This document shows, piece after piece, positions 7,322 through 16,117 of a stretch of 64,000 nucleotides of DNA. The notes below the pieces were generated by a model. It was not told where the DNA came from, searched no databases, and saw only the letters and a program-made list of their open reading frames with translations. The stretch is from Nocardia alni (GTDB lineage: Bacteria > Actinomycetota > Actinomycetes > Mycobacteriales > Mycobacteriaceae), in NCBI RefSeq assembly GCF_019038435.1, contig NZ_JAGPOX010000001.1:62001-126000 (forward strand), written 5' to 3'. The position numbers were made by a program, and so were the translations under genes. How positions within the stretch are numbered: position 1 is the first letter of the stretch; each line of letters opens with the position of its first letter.

Positions 7322-9661
7322 TTATCCTCGGTTCGAGGGTTGCGCGTCCAGGGGGATCGGCGGGGTGGCCGGTGCGTCGTGGCCCAGGTGTGCGTCGACG
7401 CCGTCCACAGTGGTGCCGTGGACGTTCACCTGCATGACGACCGGTGCGTAGCCGCTGACGACCACGGTGTAGTCGCCGTCGGACAGGTTGGTGAAGGTGT
7501 AGGCGCCGTCGGGGCCGGTCGTCATGGCGTCCACCACGTGTCCGGCCGGATCCATCAGGGTTACCTGGGCGTCGTCCAGCGGGCCGTCGTCCCTGTGGGT
7601 CCGGACCACGCCGCTGAGGCGGGCGCCGGGGCGCAGCAGGATCGTGATCTCGGTGATGCCGGTTCCGCTCACCGGGGTCGGAACGGCGGTGGGGTGAAAG
7701 CCGGTGGCGCTCACCGCGATCGTGAACTCGCCTTCGGGCAGATCCACCAGGCTGAAGCGGCCGAGGATATCGGTCTCCGTCGAGCCGACGACCTCGCCGC
7801 GCGGGTCCAGGGCCGCCACCCGCGCGTCCGGTACCGGGTCGTCGCCGGGGGTGCGCATGACGGTCCCGGCCAGTGCGCCCATTCCGGTCAGGGTCACATC
7901 GCAGGACACCGGCTGTGATCCGAGGGTGACCGTCGAGGCATCGGGGCGCCGGCCCTCCGCCGAGCCGATCAGCACGTATGAACCGTCGGCCGGTGCGGTC
8001 AGCTCGTAGGTCCCGTCGGCCCCGGCGACGGACCGGCCCAACTGCTGGCCCGAGGTGGAGATCAGGGTCAGTGTCGCGCCGGGGACGACCGCGCCGCCCG
8101 CGTCGAGCACGCGGCCGAATACCACGGGACCGGCGATGGCCGGCGCGGGTACCGCCGCGTGCCGGGTCGAGGACACCGCCGCGAACGCCCGCTGCGCCGC
8201 CTGCTGTTCGACGACGACCGGGGCCGGTTCGGCGGCACGGCCCACGACGGAAGCGACCACCCGGCGCGTCGGGATGGCGATCGAGATGAGCGCGGCGACA
8301 ACTGAGACGCCGCAGCCGATCAGCAGGCCGGTCCGGAACCCGTTGTGTGTCGGAATGCTGTGTCCGGCAAAGGAAACGCTCATCTGCGCCAGCACGACAC
8401 CGATGACGGCCGAGGCTGTCGACGTGCCGATCGAGCGCATCAGGGTGTTGAAGCTGTTGGCCGCCGCCGTCTCCGTCTGCGGAACGCCGCCCATGATCAG
8501 CGCGGGCATCGCGCCATAGGCGAATCCGGTGCCGGTACTGACGATGATGGTCACCAGCATCAGCGTCCACGCATGCCCCATCAGCACCATCGACAGGCCG
8601 TAACCGACGGCCATGATCACCGCGCCGATCGCGAGGGTGACCTTGGGCCCGCGCAACGCCGAGAGCTTGGCGCTGATCGGCGAGACCAGCATCATCATCA
8701 GGCCACCGGGGGCCATGTACAGGCCCATCGCGATCATCGACTGGCCCAGTCCGTAGCCGGTGATCTTGGGCAGCTCCATCAGCTGCGGAAGGATCAGCGA
8801 CGAGGAGTACATCGCGATGCCCACCGCGATCGACGCGACATTCGTCATCAGCACCTGCGGGCGAGCGGTGGTTCGCAGGTCCACCAGTGGCGCCTTGGTG
8901 CGCAGTTCCCACCAGCCCCACAGCAGCAACACCACGAGCGTGGCCACGAACAGGCCGATGATGCCGCCGCTGCCCCAGCCCCAGTCACCACCCTTGGATA
9001 CCGCGAGCAACAGGCACACCAGCCCGGCCCCCAGCCCCACCGCGCCCGGCACATCGAAACGCCCGGTGGCCCTGGACGACGGCGTATCGGGCAGGACCGC
9101 GACGAGCAGCGCGCCCACCACACCGCCGGCGACCGCGACACCCCAGAACAGCACCCGCCAGTTGCTGTACTGCACCACTGCCGCCGCCAGCGGAAGCCCC
9201 AGTGCGCCACCGATTCCCAGCGACGAGCTGATCAGCGCGATGCCCGAACCCAGGCGCTCGGGAGGTAGCAGATCCCGCAGTGCGGCGATGCCGACCGGGA
9301 TGATACCCACGGCCATGCCCTGCAGCCCGCGCCCGATGATCATCGGCCACAGTGACGAGGACAGTGCGCACACCGCCGACCCTACGATCAGCGGCACGGC
9401 CGAGCCGATCAGCACCGTGCGCTTGCCGTACATGTCACCCAGCCGCCCGGACACCGGAGTGACCACCGCGCCCACGAGCAGGCTGGCCGTCACCACCCAT
9501 GTGGCGTTCGCCGAGGAGGTGTGCAATATCTGCGGAAGCTGCCCCAGCAGCGGGATCACCAGTGTCTGCGTCAGCGACGCGACGATACCGGCGAACGCCA
9601 GTACCGCTAGAACGCCGCCCGAGCGGGCGGCCGGTTTCGATTCGACCACGTCATTCCCCAA
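7322..9661 (-). CDS. DHA2-type MFS drug exporter fused to carboxypeptidase-regulatory-like repeats
   Basis: A 779-residue protein. Residues ~15-500 form a 14-helix EmrB/QacA-type proton antiporter with the loop motif GRLGDMYGKRTVLI (motif A) and many hydrophobic helices. Residues ~520-760 form three tandem beta-sandwich repeats of the carboxypeptidase-regulatory/SpaA type: [20 protein letters not shown], then GTVMRTPGDDPVPDARVAAL, then GVVRTHRDDGPLDDAQVTLM. The tail is probably an accessory module on one side of the membrane. The start may be TTG 9661 or GTG 9649; the latter has GGGGA upstream. A MarR gene is divergently transcribed from a shared 130-bp region, which suggests MarR control and inducible efflux. 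Substrate unknown. Confidence 0.88.
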   Translation of the reverse strand: MGNDVVESKPAARSGGVLAVLAFAGIVASLTQTLVIPLLGQLPQILHTSSANATWVVTASLLVGAVVTPVSGRLGDMYGKRTVLIGSAVPLIVGSAVCALSSSLWPMIIGRGLQGMAVGIIPVGIAALRDLLPPERLGSGIALISSSLGIGGALGLPLAAAVVQYSNWRVLFWGVAVAGGVVGALLVAVLPDTPSSRATGRFDVPGAVGLGAGLVCLLLAVSKGGDWGWGSGGIIGLFVATLVVLLLWGWWELRTKAPLVDLRTTARPQVLMTNVASIAVGIAMYSSSLILPQLMELPKITGYGLGQSMIAMGLYMAPGGLMMMLVSPISAKLSALRGPKVTLAIGAVIMAVGYGLSMVLMGHAWTLMLVTIIVSTGTGFAYGAMPALIMGGVPQTETAAANSFNTLMRSIGTSTASAVIGVVLAQMSVSFAGHSIPTHNGFRTGLLIGCGVSVVAALISIAIPTRRVVASVVGRAAEPAPVVVEQQAAQRAFAAVSSTRHAAVPAPAIAGPVVFGRVLDAGGAVVPGATLTLISTSGQQLGRSVAGADGTYELTAPADGSYVLIGSAEGRRPDASTVTLGSQPVSCDVTLTGMGALAGTVMRTPGDDPVPDARVAALDPRGEVVGSTETDILGRFSLVDLPEGEFTIAVSATGFHPTAVPTPVSGTGITEITILLRPGARLSGVVRTHRDDGPLDDAQVTLMDPAGHVVDAMTTGPDGAYTFTNLSDGDYTVVVSGYAPVVMQVNVHGTTVDGVDAHLGHDAPATPPIPLDAQPSNRG

Positions 9662-9791
9662 TCACCCAATATCATCTATATGTAGTATGCATATCGTATG
9701 TCTAGTGCACAATACTTGCTACGTGCACATAGTGTGGCGTCCGTCTCGCGGCACATCGCCGGCACCGGACGGAGGCGGAAGTGAGGATGAT
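9662..9791. promoter_or_regulatory. Divergent MFS/MarR promoter region with palindromes
   Basis: An AT-rich intergenic stretch in a GC-rich region. It contains TATGCATA and two GTGCAC palindromes 12 bp apart (around 9705-9730), plausible sites for the adjacent MarR regulator and promoters in both directions. Binding is inferred from position only. Confidence 0.45.
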
Positions 9792-10469
9792 ATGGATGCG
9801 CCCGTGGACCTGGTCGAATTCGAGGCCATGCTGCTTACCAGGTACACCCTCAACCCGCGCTACCGCAGCGGGAACGGCCTGATCGAACGCAGTGCCTATC
9901 TGTTGCTCAGCCGACTCGCGTCGGTCGGGCCGCAGACCATCCGGGAGCTCGGCGACGCCTTGCGCCTGGATGCCTCGACGCTGAACCGCCAGACCGGGTC
10001 GCTACTGCGCAACCGGCTCGTCGAACGCATCGCCGACCCGGACGGCGGCATCGCACGCAAGTTCCGGCTCACCGAGTTCGGGAACGAGCGCCTGCACGCC
10101 GCGCGGACGGCCAACGTCGAGGGCATGACGCGGGTGATGGAGGGCTGGCCGGCCGAGGATGTGGCCGCCTTCGCGGCCTATCTGCGACGCTTCAATTTCG
10201 ACATCGAACGACTGGACGGGCGTCCGTGGCCGCGCCCGGGACTATGCGTTCCGACGCCTGCGGCGCACGACGAGGAACGCGGCGATCGCCGCAAGGACGA
10301 CGCAGGCCGCGATGACATAACCGGGGCCACGTATCGCGTTCTCGACGCTGGGCCAGTCGGCGCCAACCGCGTAGCCGGCGATCGCCAGCGCCGCGGTCCA
10401 CGGCAGGCAGCCCGCGAGGGTGTACAGGCCGAACCGGCCGGCGGGCATTTCGGCAATTCCAGCGGGTAG
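9792..10469 (+). CDS. MarR-family transcriptional regulator
   Basis: ATG at 9792 opens a winged-helix regulator. The recognition region is IRELGDALRLDASTLNRQTG, followed by the wing ADPDGGIARKFRLTEFGNER. The recognisable MarR domain ends about residue 150, near 10240. No stop occurs in frame until 10469, so the reading frame runs on through sequence antisense to the dedA gene (overlap 228 bp), giving a Pro/Arg-rich tail without family character. Either the tail is real or the end has been altered. It is divergent to the MFS exporter and probably represses it. Confidence 0.8.
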   Translation: MDAPVDLVEFEAMLLTRYTLNPRYRSGNGLIERSAYLLLSRLASVGPQTIRELGDALRLDASTLNRQTGSLLRNRLVERIADPDGGIARKFRLTEFGNERLHAARTANVEGMTRVMEGWPAEDVAAFAAYLRRFNFDIERLDGRPWPRPGLCVPTPAAHDEERGDRRKDDAGRDDITGATYRVLDAGPVGANRVAGDRQRRGPRQAAREGVQAEPAGGHFGNSSG

Positions 10470-10838
10470 GGAGATGAAGGTACGGATCCCGGGCAGCAGA
10501 CGCGCCCAGAACACCGACGAGGCCCCGCGGCGTACGAACCAGTCCTGGGCTCGGTCGAGTTCCTCGCGACGGATGAAGAGGTAGCGGCCCCAGCGGTGCA
10601 GGATCGGGAGCCCACCGTAGCGGCCCACCAGCCAGGCCAGATAACTGCCGGCGACATTGCCCAGCGTTCCGGCGGCTATCACGGTGATCAGATTCGGATG
10701 CGGCCCGCTCACCGCGCCCGCCGCGAGTGCGCCACCGAGCAGCATGGTGACCTCGGACGGGATCGGAATGCACGCCGACTCCGCCAGCATGAGCACGAAG
10801 ACCGAGGCCACCCCGTAGGTGAGAATCAGATGTTGCAC
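10242..10838 (-). CDS. DedA/SNARE-associated family membrane protein
   Basis: From GTG 10838 the protein has 198 residues and begins VQHLILTYGVASVFVLMLAE, the normal DedA start; the frame is open further upstream to 10928. It shows the family signature ESACIPIPSEVTMLLGGAL, the glycine-rich GTLGNVAGSYLAWLVGRYGG, the RLLPGIRTFISLPAGIAEM re-entrant motif, and a C-terminal helix ending VVRRRRRNA. DedA proteins act in lipid scrambling and envelope homeostasis. Its 3' end overlaps the MarR frame tail to tail. Confidence 0.9.
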   Translation of the reverse strand: MQHLILTYGVASVFVLMLAESACIPIPSEVTMLLGGALAAGAVSGPHPNLITVIAAGTLGNVAGSYLAWLVGRYGGLPILHRWGRYLFIRREELDRAQDWFVRRGASSVFWARLLPGIRTFISLPAGIAEMPAGRFGLYTLAGCLPWTAALAIAGYAVGADWPSVENAIRGPGYVIAACVVLAAIAAFLVVRRRRRNA

Positions 10839-10903
10839 ACGGCCACGGTCGCAGGTCGGCGCTGAGAGCACGCTGAGATGCTCTCGGCGCCGCGTACGAC
10901 GAA

Positions 10904-11011
10904 TCAGCGAGTGGTTACCTCGTGCCACAGGTCCGCACTCGGACGCTGCCGGAACTTGTTGATGGCGAAGATGACACCGACCACGACACCCAGGGTAAGC
11001 AGAATTTTCAT
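10904..11011 (-). CDS. DLW-39 family small protein
   Basis: A 35-residue protein, MKILLTLGVVVGVIFAINKF followed by RQRPSADLWHEVTTR. One N-terminal transmembrane helix and the DLW-x-E-x-T end are the hallmarks of the DLW-39 family, usually encoded near gyrA and tRNA-Ile in actinobacteria. Here it lies about 6 kb from tRNA-Ile, consistent with insertion of the element and accessory genes. ATG at 11011, stop at 10904-10906. Function unknown. Confidence 0.8.
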   Translation of the reverse strand: MKILLTLGVVVGVIFAINKFRQRPSADLWHEVTTR

Positions 11012-11154
11012 GACGCCCACCCTACTGTGATCTCCGAGCGCCGCCCACAACGGTTCGAAGTTACTCTCCTGCAAGCACTCCCACGCCGCGGACCGACCCG
11101 GGCGCGGCAGGGCCCGCGCATCGCCGGACAGTCGGCACGGTCCACCCGGCTCGG

Positions 11155-12042
11155 CTACATTCCGGCCGGACGGCTGCGATCCGGTCCGCTCGTGCTCGGT
11201 TCCGAGACGCCCAGATCCCGATCGTCGGTCGCGCCGATGCTGGCCAGCAGCCGCAGGCTGTCGTGTGTCTTACCGCCGGGTGTGGCAGACAGGATCACCA
11301 GCTCGGTTCCCGTGTTGTCGGCCACCATGAAATTCTCCTGATGCAGCTCGAGGTCGCCGACCAGGGGATGGGTGAAGGGTTTGCGGCCGTGCGTGCGGCT
11401 GTGCACGACGGCGCGGGCCCAGAGATGACGGAACCGGTCGCTGTGCATGGCCAGCTCGCCGATCAGGGCGGTGAGCTGTGGGTCGTCCGGATACTTCCCG
11501 GCCGCGAGGCGCAGCTGACCCACGGTGTCGCAGGTGCAGCCCTCCCAGTCGCCGTACAGCGCGCGGCTGGCCTCGTCCAGGAAGATATGCCGGGCGGTAT
11601 TCATTCCCCGCATGGGCCTGCGGTCGTACAGCAGTTCGGCCATCCGGTTGCCCGCCAGGACGTCGAGCCGGTAGTCGACGATGAATGCCGGACTGTCCGG
11701 CATGAGATCCAGCACGCGCAGCAGTTCGGGGCGCTGCCGGACGGCCGTATGCTCGGCCTCCCCGGCGGACGGGCGCCTGCGCCGCGCGAGCCGGTGCAGA
11801 TGGTCGCGCTCCACGGCGTCCAGGCACAGCACGGTGGCCAGCGCATCGAGGATCTGCGCGGACGGCTGCCGGGCCCGGCCCTGCTCCAGCCGCACGTAAT
11901 AGTCGACGCTGACGCCCGACAAATGCGCGATCTCCTCGCGGCGCAGCCCGGTGACGCGGCGGCGGGCGTCGGGTCTGATACCCACTGCCGCCGGGTCGAC
12001 GCGGGCGCGCCGGGTGCGCAGGAAGTCGGCGAGATCGTCCAT
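11155..12042 (-). CDS. XRE-family regulator, MmyB-like ligand-binding type
   Basis: A 295-residue regulator. The N-terminal HTH includes RRRVTGLRREEIAHLSGVSV then DYYVRLEQGRARQPS. The C-terminal half is the MmyB-like ligand-binding domain with conserved RRPMRGMNTARHIFLDE and HPLVGDLELHQE. ATG 12042 directly follows GGAGAG; earlier in-frame starts have no family homology. A 25-bp motif 32 bp upstream of this start recurs with two differences upstream of the quinone reductase gene at 16528, so this regulator probably controls itself and that reductase. Confidence 0.88.
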   Translation of the reverse strand: MDDLADFLRTRRARVDPAAVGIRPDARRRVTGLRREEIAHLSGVSVDYYVRLEQGRARQPSAQILDALATVLCLDAVERDHLHRLARRRRPSAGEAEHTAVRQRPELLRVLDLMPDSPAFIVDYRLDVLAGNRMAELLYDRRPMRGMNTARHIFLDEASRALYGDWEGCTCDTVGQLRLAAGKYPDDPQLTALIGELAMHSDRFRHLWARAVVHSRTHGRKPFTHPLVGDLELHQENFMVADNTGTELVILSATPGGKTHDSLRLLASIGATDDRDLGVSEPSTSGPDRSRPAGM

Positions 12043-12073
12043 CTCTCCAGTATTGCCAGGGTTACGCCCATGC

Positions 12074-12098
12074 GGGGTGGTCCTGTCGATACCAGGAA
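12074..12098. promoter_or_regulatory. Candidate operator, copy 1
   Basis: GGGGTGGTCC...CGATACCAGGAA: 23 of 25 bases match 16421-16445. It contains an imperfect inverted repeat TGGT-N9-ACCA. Its location immediately upstream of the XRE gene fits autoregulation. Confidence 0.55.
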
Positions 12099-12197
12099 CG
12101 GCAAGCCGACCGTCGTGGTCGAGGGCGGCATGGACTCGAGTGCGCGGTATCATACATCTCGAGCCAAGGGCAGGACGTATGAGCATTCGAAAACGTC

Positions 12198-13241
12198 ATG
12201 GCTAGGCAAGGCACGCCGGCCACGATCTACGATGTCGCCAACGCGGCCGGCGTGGCGACTTCGACTGTGTCACGGGCCTTTTCACGTCCCGGGCGGGTGA
12301 GTGCGGAAACCGCCGCCCGGGTGCACGCAGCCGCCGAGGCACTGGGGTATCGGGCCGAGGCCGGGCCCCGGTCGAGTTCCACCGCTTCGTCGGGGGGCGT
12401 CGGCGCCATCGCCGTGGTCGTATCCAACATCACGAATCCCTATTACTTCCACCTGGTGCAGAGCGTGCAGACCGCCGCGCAGACCGCGGGGGCCACCGCG
12501 GCGCTGTTCGCGACCCAGGGGGCCGGGCGGACCGAACGTGAACTGCTGGATCGGCTGCTGCCGGCATTCGACGGCGTGGTCGTGTCGGGGTCGCGGCTGT
12601 CCGACCGTGCGCTATACGCCGTCGCGGAGAAGATTCCGCTGGTGGTGATCAACCGTGTGGTGCCGGGCCTGTGCTGTGTGGTGCCGGATATGACGATAGC
12701 GGTGCGTACCACCCTGACGCATCTGCGCGATCTGGGGCATCAGATGATCACCTATCTGAGCGGTCCGTCGGCGGTATGGGCGGACGGCAACCGGTGGCGC
12801 ACCATCCTGGATACCGGTACCGAACTCGGTCTGCGGGTCAACCGGGTCGGTCCGTGCCCGCCGACGATGGCCGGCGGCGCGGGCGCGGCAGGCAAGATCC
12901 TGCAGTATCCGCCGACCGCGGTGATCACCTTCAACGATGTGCTCGCCATCGGCCTGATCCGCGGCCTGGGTGCCGCGGGTGTGCGGGTGCCGCGCGATAT
13001 CAGCGTGGTGGGGTCCGGCGACATCTTCGGCGCGGATTTCCACGAACCACCACTGACCACGATGGCGATGCCGCAGCGCGCCATCGGCGCGGCGGCCTTT
13101 CTCGAGCTGAGCAAGATGATTCGGGGCGTGCATTCGGAGCGGAATCAGGCGACCGGGCTGGACGGGCGGCTGATCATCCGGGAGTCGACCGGACCGCGCA
13201 ATCCGCATCCGCTGGTCGTCGGAGCCCCGGCCGTGCCGTGA
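12198..13241 (+). CDS. LacI-family transcriptional regulator
   Basis: A 347-residue repressor-type protein. The N-terminal HTH TIYDVANAAGVATSTVSRAF is canonical, with the hinge GRVSAETAARVHAAAEALGY. A periplasmic-binding-like effector domain follows (VVVSNITNPYYFHLVQSVQT ... VVGSGDIFGADFHEPPLTTM). The target is unknown: neighbouring genes are MspA porins and an XRE regulator, with no sugar operon adjacent. A GC-rich inverted repeat (13223-13230 with 13247-13254) spans the stop codon and may terminate it. Confidence 0.93.
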   Translation: MARQGTPATIYDVANAAGVATSTVSRAFSRPGRVSAETAARVHAAAEALGYRAEAGPRSSSTASSGGVGAIAVVVSNITNPYYFHLVQSVQTAAQTAGATAALFATQGAGRTERELLDRLLPAFDGVVVSGSRLSDRALYAVAEKIPLVVINRVVPGLCCVVPDMTIAVRTTLTHLRDLGHQMITYLSGPSAVWADGNRWRTILDTGTELGLRVNRVGPCPPTMAGGAGAAGKILQYPPTAVITFNDVLAIGLIRGLGAAGVRVPRDISVVGSGDIFGADFHEPPLTTMAMPQRAIGAAAFLELSKMIRGVHSERNQATGLDGRLIIRESTGPRNPHPLVVGAPAVP

Positions 13242-13269
13242 CACGACCGGGGCTGGGACCGGGCGACGC

Positions 13270-13941
13270 TCAGCCGAGGCTGAACGGTGGGCCCCACGCG
13301 ACGATCTGCCCAACCGCCGTGTCCGTCTGGGCGCGGATCTTCACGAAGGCCCGCGCTTGCGCGTACCCGGCGCAGCCGGTCAGCGCGATGGTGGTGTCCT
13401 TCCAGCTCACACCGACATCGTTGGTGTTCCGGTAGGAGTTGGACGGGAAGTTGTGGTCGGCGCCGAAGGGGTCCGCTCCTTCGATGTCGAGGATGTTGAA
13501 GTTCTGCTCCTGGCCGGGGCCCAGGCTCAGTGTCGCCGTGCTTCCGCTGGTGGCGCTCATCGCGCCCGTCGCTGTGGTCTGCGTGCCGCTGCCCGTCGTG
13601 GCGTCGCTCACGGCATTGATGTCGACCTGGCAGCCGACGATATAGCCGGGCCAGATCCAGCCGTTGAGGATCTTGCCGTTGGTTGCGTGCATCACCGCGT
13701 TCGCGCTGACCCAGGTGTTGCGATGCACCGGGGTATCGCCCATCGACGGGTTGATGTCGACGCTCTGGTTCGTCAGGCTCACGGTGATGACGGTGCCGTC
13801 CGGGAGTTTCTGTGTCACCACGGTGTTGGGCTGGGGAATGAAGGTGTCCGCGTCGGCGGCGCCGGTGGACAGCAGCCCGATCGCGGTGATGGCGGCAGCG
13901 GTCAGACAAGCCGCCTGGAAATGTTTACGAATAATCATCAT
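13270..13941 (-). CDS. MspA-family porin (paralogue 1)
   Basis: A 223-residue secreted protein with signal peptide (residues ~1-31, ending GAADAD). The mature part shows MspA features: the start DTFIPQPNTVVTQKLPDGT, the glycine/threonine-rich middle, the GYIVGCQVDI segment, GCAGYAQARAF, and the terminal GPPFSLG, typical of Nocardia and Mycobacterium MspA-like outer-membrane channels. It presumably mediates diffusion of hydrophilic solutes through the mycomembrane. A paralogue lies 56 bp upstream in the same orientation. Confidence 0.9.
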   Translation of the reverse strand: MMIIRKHFQAACLTAAAITAIGLLSTGAADADTFIPQPNTVVTQKLPDGTVITVSLTNQSVDINPSMGDTPVHRNTWVSANAVMHATNGKILNGWIWPGYIVGCQVDINAVSDATTGSGTQTTATGAMSATSGSTATLSLGPGQEQNFNILDIEGADPFGADHNFPSNSYRNTNDVGVSWKDTTIALTGCAGYAQARAFVKIRAQTDTAVGQIVAWGPPFSLG

Positions 13942-13997
13942 GTCGGTCCTGAAGGGAATCGTTTCGGCCGGAAGGGGTTAGAGCGAAGTGGATCGCT

Positions 13998-14711
13998 TTA
14001 TCCGATGCTGAACGGTTGCCCGTAGAGCGTGGTCCGGGAGTAGAAATTGCCGAGAACTTCGACGTTCGTGTACGCGCGCGCCTGTGCGTAGCCGCCGCAC
14101 CCTTGCACGTCGATCTTGGCGTCCCGGTAGGTGATGGAATAGGTGCCGGGATGCAGAATGTCCTTGTACGACACCTGCACGAATGCCACCTGCCCCGGAC
14201 CGAGTTGCAGACTGACCGAACCGCTGGCCCCGACACTGGTGGTGGACACGCTGACGCCGCCGCCCGCGGAGATCGCCGAGGTGCCGATGGCGACCTGGCA
14301 GCCCACGATATAGCCGGTGTTCAGCTGCGACGCTCCGTGCGTGTTGGAATTGTTGGTGCCCGGATTATTCGCGGGTGGGGTGTTGAACGGGCCGACTCGC
14401 GAGTACGTCGGCGCCTTGTCGACCTTCGCGATGACAGTCCCCGACACCATGGCGTCGCGACCTACGCCGTTGTCCGACATGGACGGGAAGATGTTCGCGG
14501 ACTCGCCGTAACGATCGATTTTCACGCCATCGCCGACCTGTTCGCCGTTGGGTAGCGGCACGAAGGTATCGGCGTTCGCGGCGCCGGTGGACAGCAGTCC
14601 GAATGCCGTGAACGCGCTCGCGCCGACCACGGCGGCGCGAACACCGAAATACAGTGCCCGCGAGTGCGGGCGGACAGCGCCTCTACCGGCGCGGGGTTGA
14701 TCATTTTTCAT
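13998..14711 (-). CDS. MspA-family porin (paralogue 2)
   Basis: A 237-residue secreted protein from ATG 14711 (AGG upstream). The signal peptide ends STGAANAD. Family motifs parallel paralogue 1: DTFVPLPNGEQV, GYIVGCQVAIGTSA, LGPGQVAFVQVSYKDI, GCGGYAQARAYTNVEV and YGQPFSIG at the end. An insert (NTPPANNPGTNNSNTHG) distinguishes it. It is probably cotranscribed with paralogue 1. Confidence 0.9.
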   Translation of the reverse strand: MKNDQPRAGRGAVRPHSRALYFGVRAAVVGASAFTAFGLLSTGAANADTFVPLPNGEQVGDGVKIDRYGESANIFPSMSDNGVGRDAMVSGTVIAKVDKAPTYSRVGPFNTPPANNPGTNNSNTHGASQLNTGYIVGCQVAIGTSAISAGGGVSVSTTSVGASGSVSLQLGPGQVAFVQVSYKDILHPGTYSITYRDAKIDVQGCGGYAQARAYTNVEVLGNFYSRTTLYGQPFSIG

Positions 14712-15238
14712 GTGAAACCTAAAGCTGGAAAATCGGCGATCCCGTAGAAGAATCGACTCGCCGTCGTCAGTTCGTCGTTGAACTTCCATATTCACCCTCA
14801 CCATTGTTGGGAACCCGGATAGGTACGGCTCCGTGTCCCAGATCACAAGTTATGTACAGAGTATTGGCTACAGATTCGCCTCCCGCAATGTGTTGCCCCG
14901 AGTTGCCTTCAATCGGTTCATGTATCGGAAACGGGAAAGATACATGTCGTACAGGCGGATGGACTATTGGCTGTTAGAAGGCATGAAAGATCGTCCGGTT
15001 GCACCGCTCAGGGGTGCCCGGATCAGGTTGACGCCGGATTTACTGGTCGATCGCCCATTTATGAACTAGTGGGCAACTGGCGAAGCACGGGAAATCCAGG
15101 GAGATATATGTGATTTTATCGACGCATGAAATAGTTGTGCGCGATGAAGCGAATTACCCATGGCTCATCGGCTCAGGGCAGGTCGATATAACGCAGGCCG
15201 ATACGATCTCGGGCCGCGATTTGTGTTTACGGCTGCGG
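14712..15238. other. Long intergenic region with an operator-like palindrome
   Basis: 527 bp without a convincing gene, less GC-rich than its surroundings. It contains the 8-bp inverted repeat CATGTATC (14919-14926)/GATACATG (14939-14946). It probably carries the promoter of the leftward MspA genes. A 78-codon rightward frame from 14833 has no features of a real protein. Confidence 0.45.
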
Positions 15239-16117
15239 TTACCGAAGTTTCAGATACTGCTTCGCGTCGGCGAAGATCTCGTCCGTGGTGGGTTCGGCGC
15301 TGATCAGATGCTGCTGTGCGGCGTAGCGGACACCCAACTCCAGTGCGGCCAGCAGTCGATCGTCGAGGCCGTGGCCGACCTTGCGCGGTCCGTCGACGGT
15401 GTGCGCGTCGATTTCCGCGGCGAACGCGTCGTACAGGCCCTGTACCGCGGCCGGATCCTCCCGCAGCACATCGGTGCGCACGGTCAGCAGGTGGTTGATC
15501 GGGACGGCCGCATGCCGGCGATACCAGTCCTGTTGTGCGGCTTGCGGATCCGGCAGCAGCGTGGTCACCGCGATGTCCGCGGGCAGGGCCCTGCGCCCGA
15601 CGAGCAGGGCGGCGATGTCACCGCCTCGCAGCAGGTCGCTCAGGGATTCGGTGGTGCGCTCCACGTTGTCCGGTTCGGTGTACTCGGCCACATGCGGGCC
15701 CTCGGTGGTCACCCAGGTGACCTTGTCCGCGTCGAGCCCGTGATCCTCGGCGAGGACGCCCCGCACCCACAGGCCGGTCGTCTGTGTATACGACCGCACG
15801 CCGACTCGCCGGCCGGTCAGATCCGCCGGGCTCAGCGCCGGACCGTCGGCCGGGCGGAAGATCGAGCCGTGGTGGAAGTTGCCGTGCAGTACCAACGGCA
15901 GCGCGCTGATCCGCTTGCCTGCCTCGCGCGCCTGGAGATACGTGGCCAATGCCAGCTCACTGAAGTCATAGCGCAGTTCACGCACCATCGGGGCGAACGC
16001 CCGGTGGATGGGCTCGACATCCACGAATTCGATCCGGCAATCGGCCGGTACGCGCCGTCCGGCCTTCACCTCCGTCGTATGCGGATAGTCACGGATCGCC
16101 GCGGTGTAGGACTTCAT
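15239..16117 (-). CDS. 4,5-dihydroxyphthalate-decarboxylase-like protein (PBP2 fold)
   Basis: A 292-residue protein without signal peptide. Diagnostic stretches are AIRDYPHTTEVKAG at the start, RELRYDFSELALATYLQARE, LTGRRVGVRSYTQTTGLWVR and GDIAALLVGRR, the arrangement of the cytosolic Pht5/4,5-dihydroxyphthalate decarboxylase family, a type 2 periplasmic-binding fold used as an enzyme. No other phthalate genes are nearby, so the substrate is probably a related aromatic acid or unknown. ATG 16117. Confidence 0.75.
   Translation of the reverse strand: MKSYTAAIRDYPHTTEVKAGRRVPADCRIEFVDVEPIHRAFAPMVRELRYDFSELALATYLQAREAGKRISALPLVLHGNFHHGSIFRPADGPALSPADLTGRRVGVRSYTQTTGLWVRGVLAEDHGLDADKVTWVTTEGPHVAEYTEPDNVERTTESLSDLLRGGDIAALLVGRRALPADIAVTTLLPDPQAAQQDWYRRHAAVPINHLLTVRTDVLREDPAAVQGLYDAFAAEIDAHTVDGPRKVGHGLDDRLLAALELGVRYAAQQHLISAEPTTDEIFADAKQYLKLR

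Noticed and set aside
7044..8921. 625-codon minus-strand frame overlapping the MFS gene
   Set aside because: Arg/Gly-rich out-of-frame shadow of the exporter; no domain and no ribosome site.
14833..15069. 78-codon plus-strand frame in the long intergenic region
   Set aside because: No ribosome site, no recognisable protein pattern; more likely regulatory sequence.
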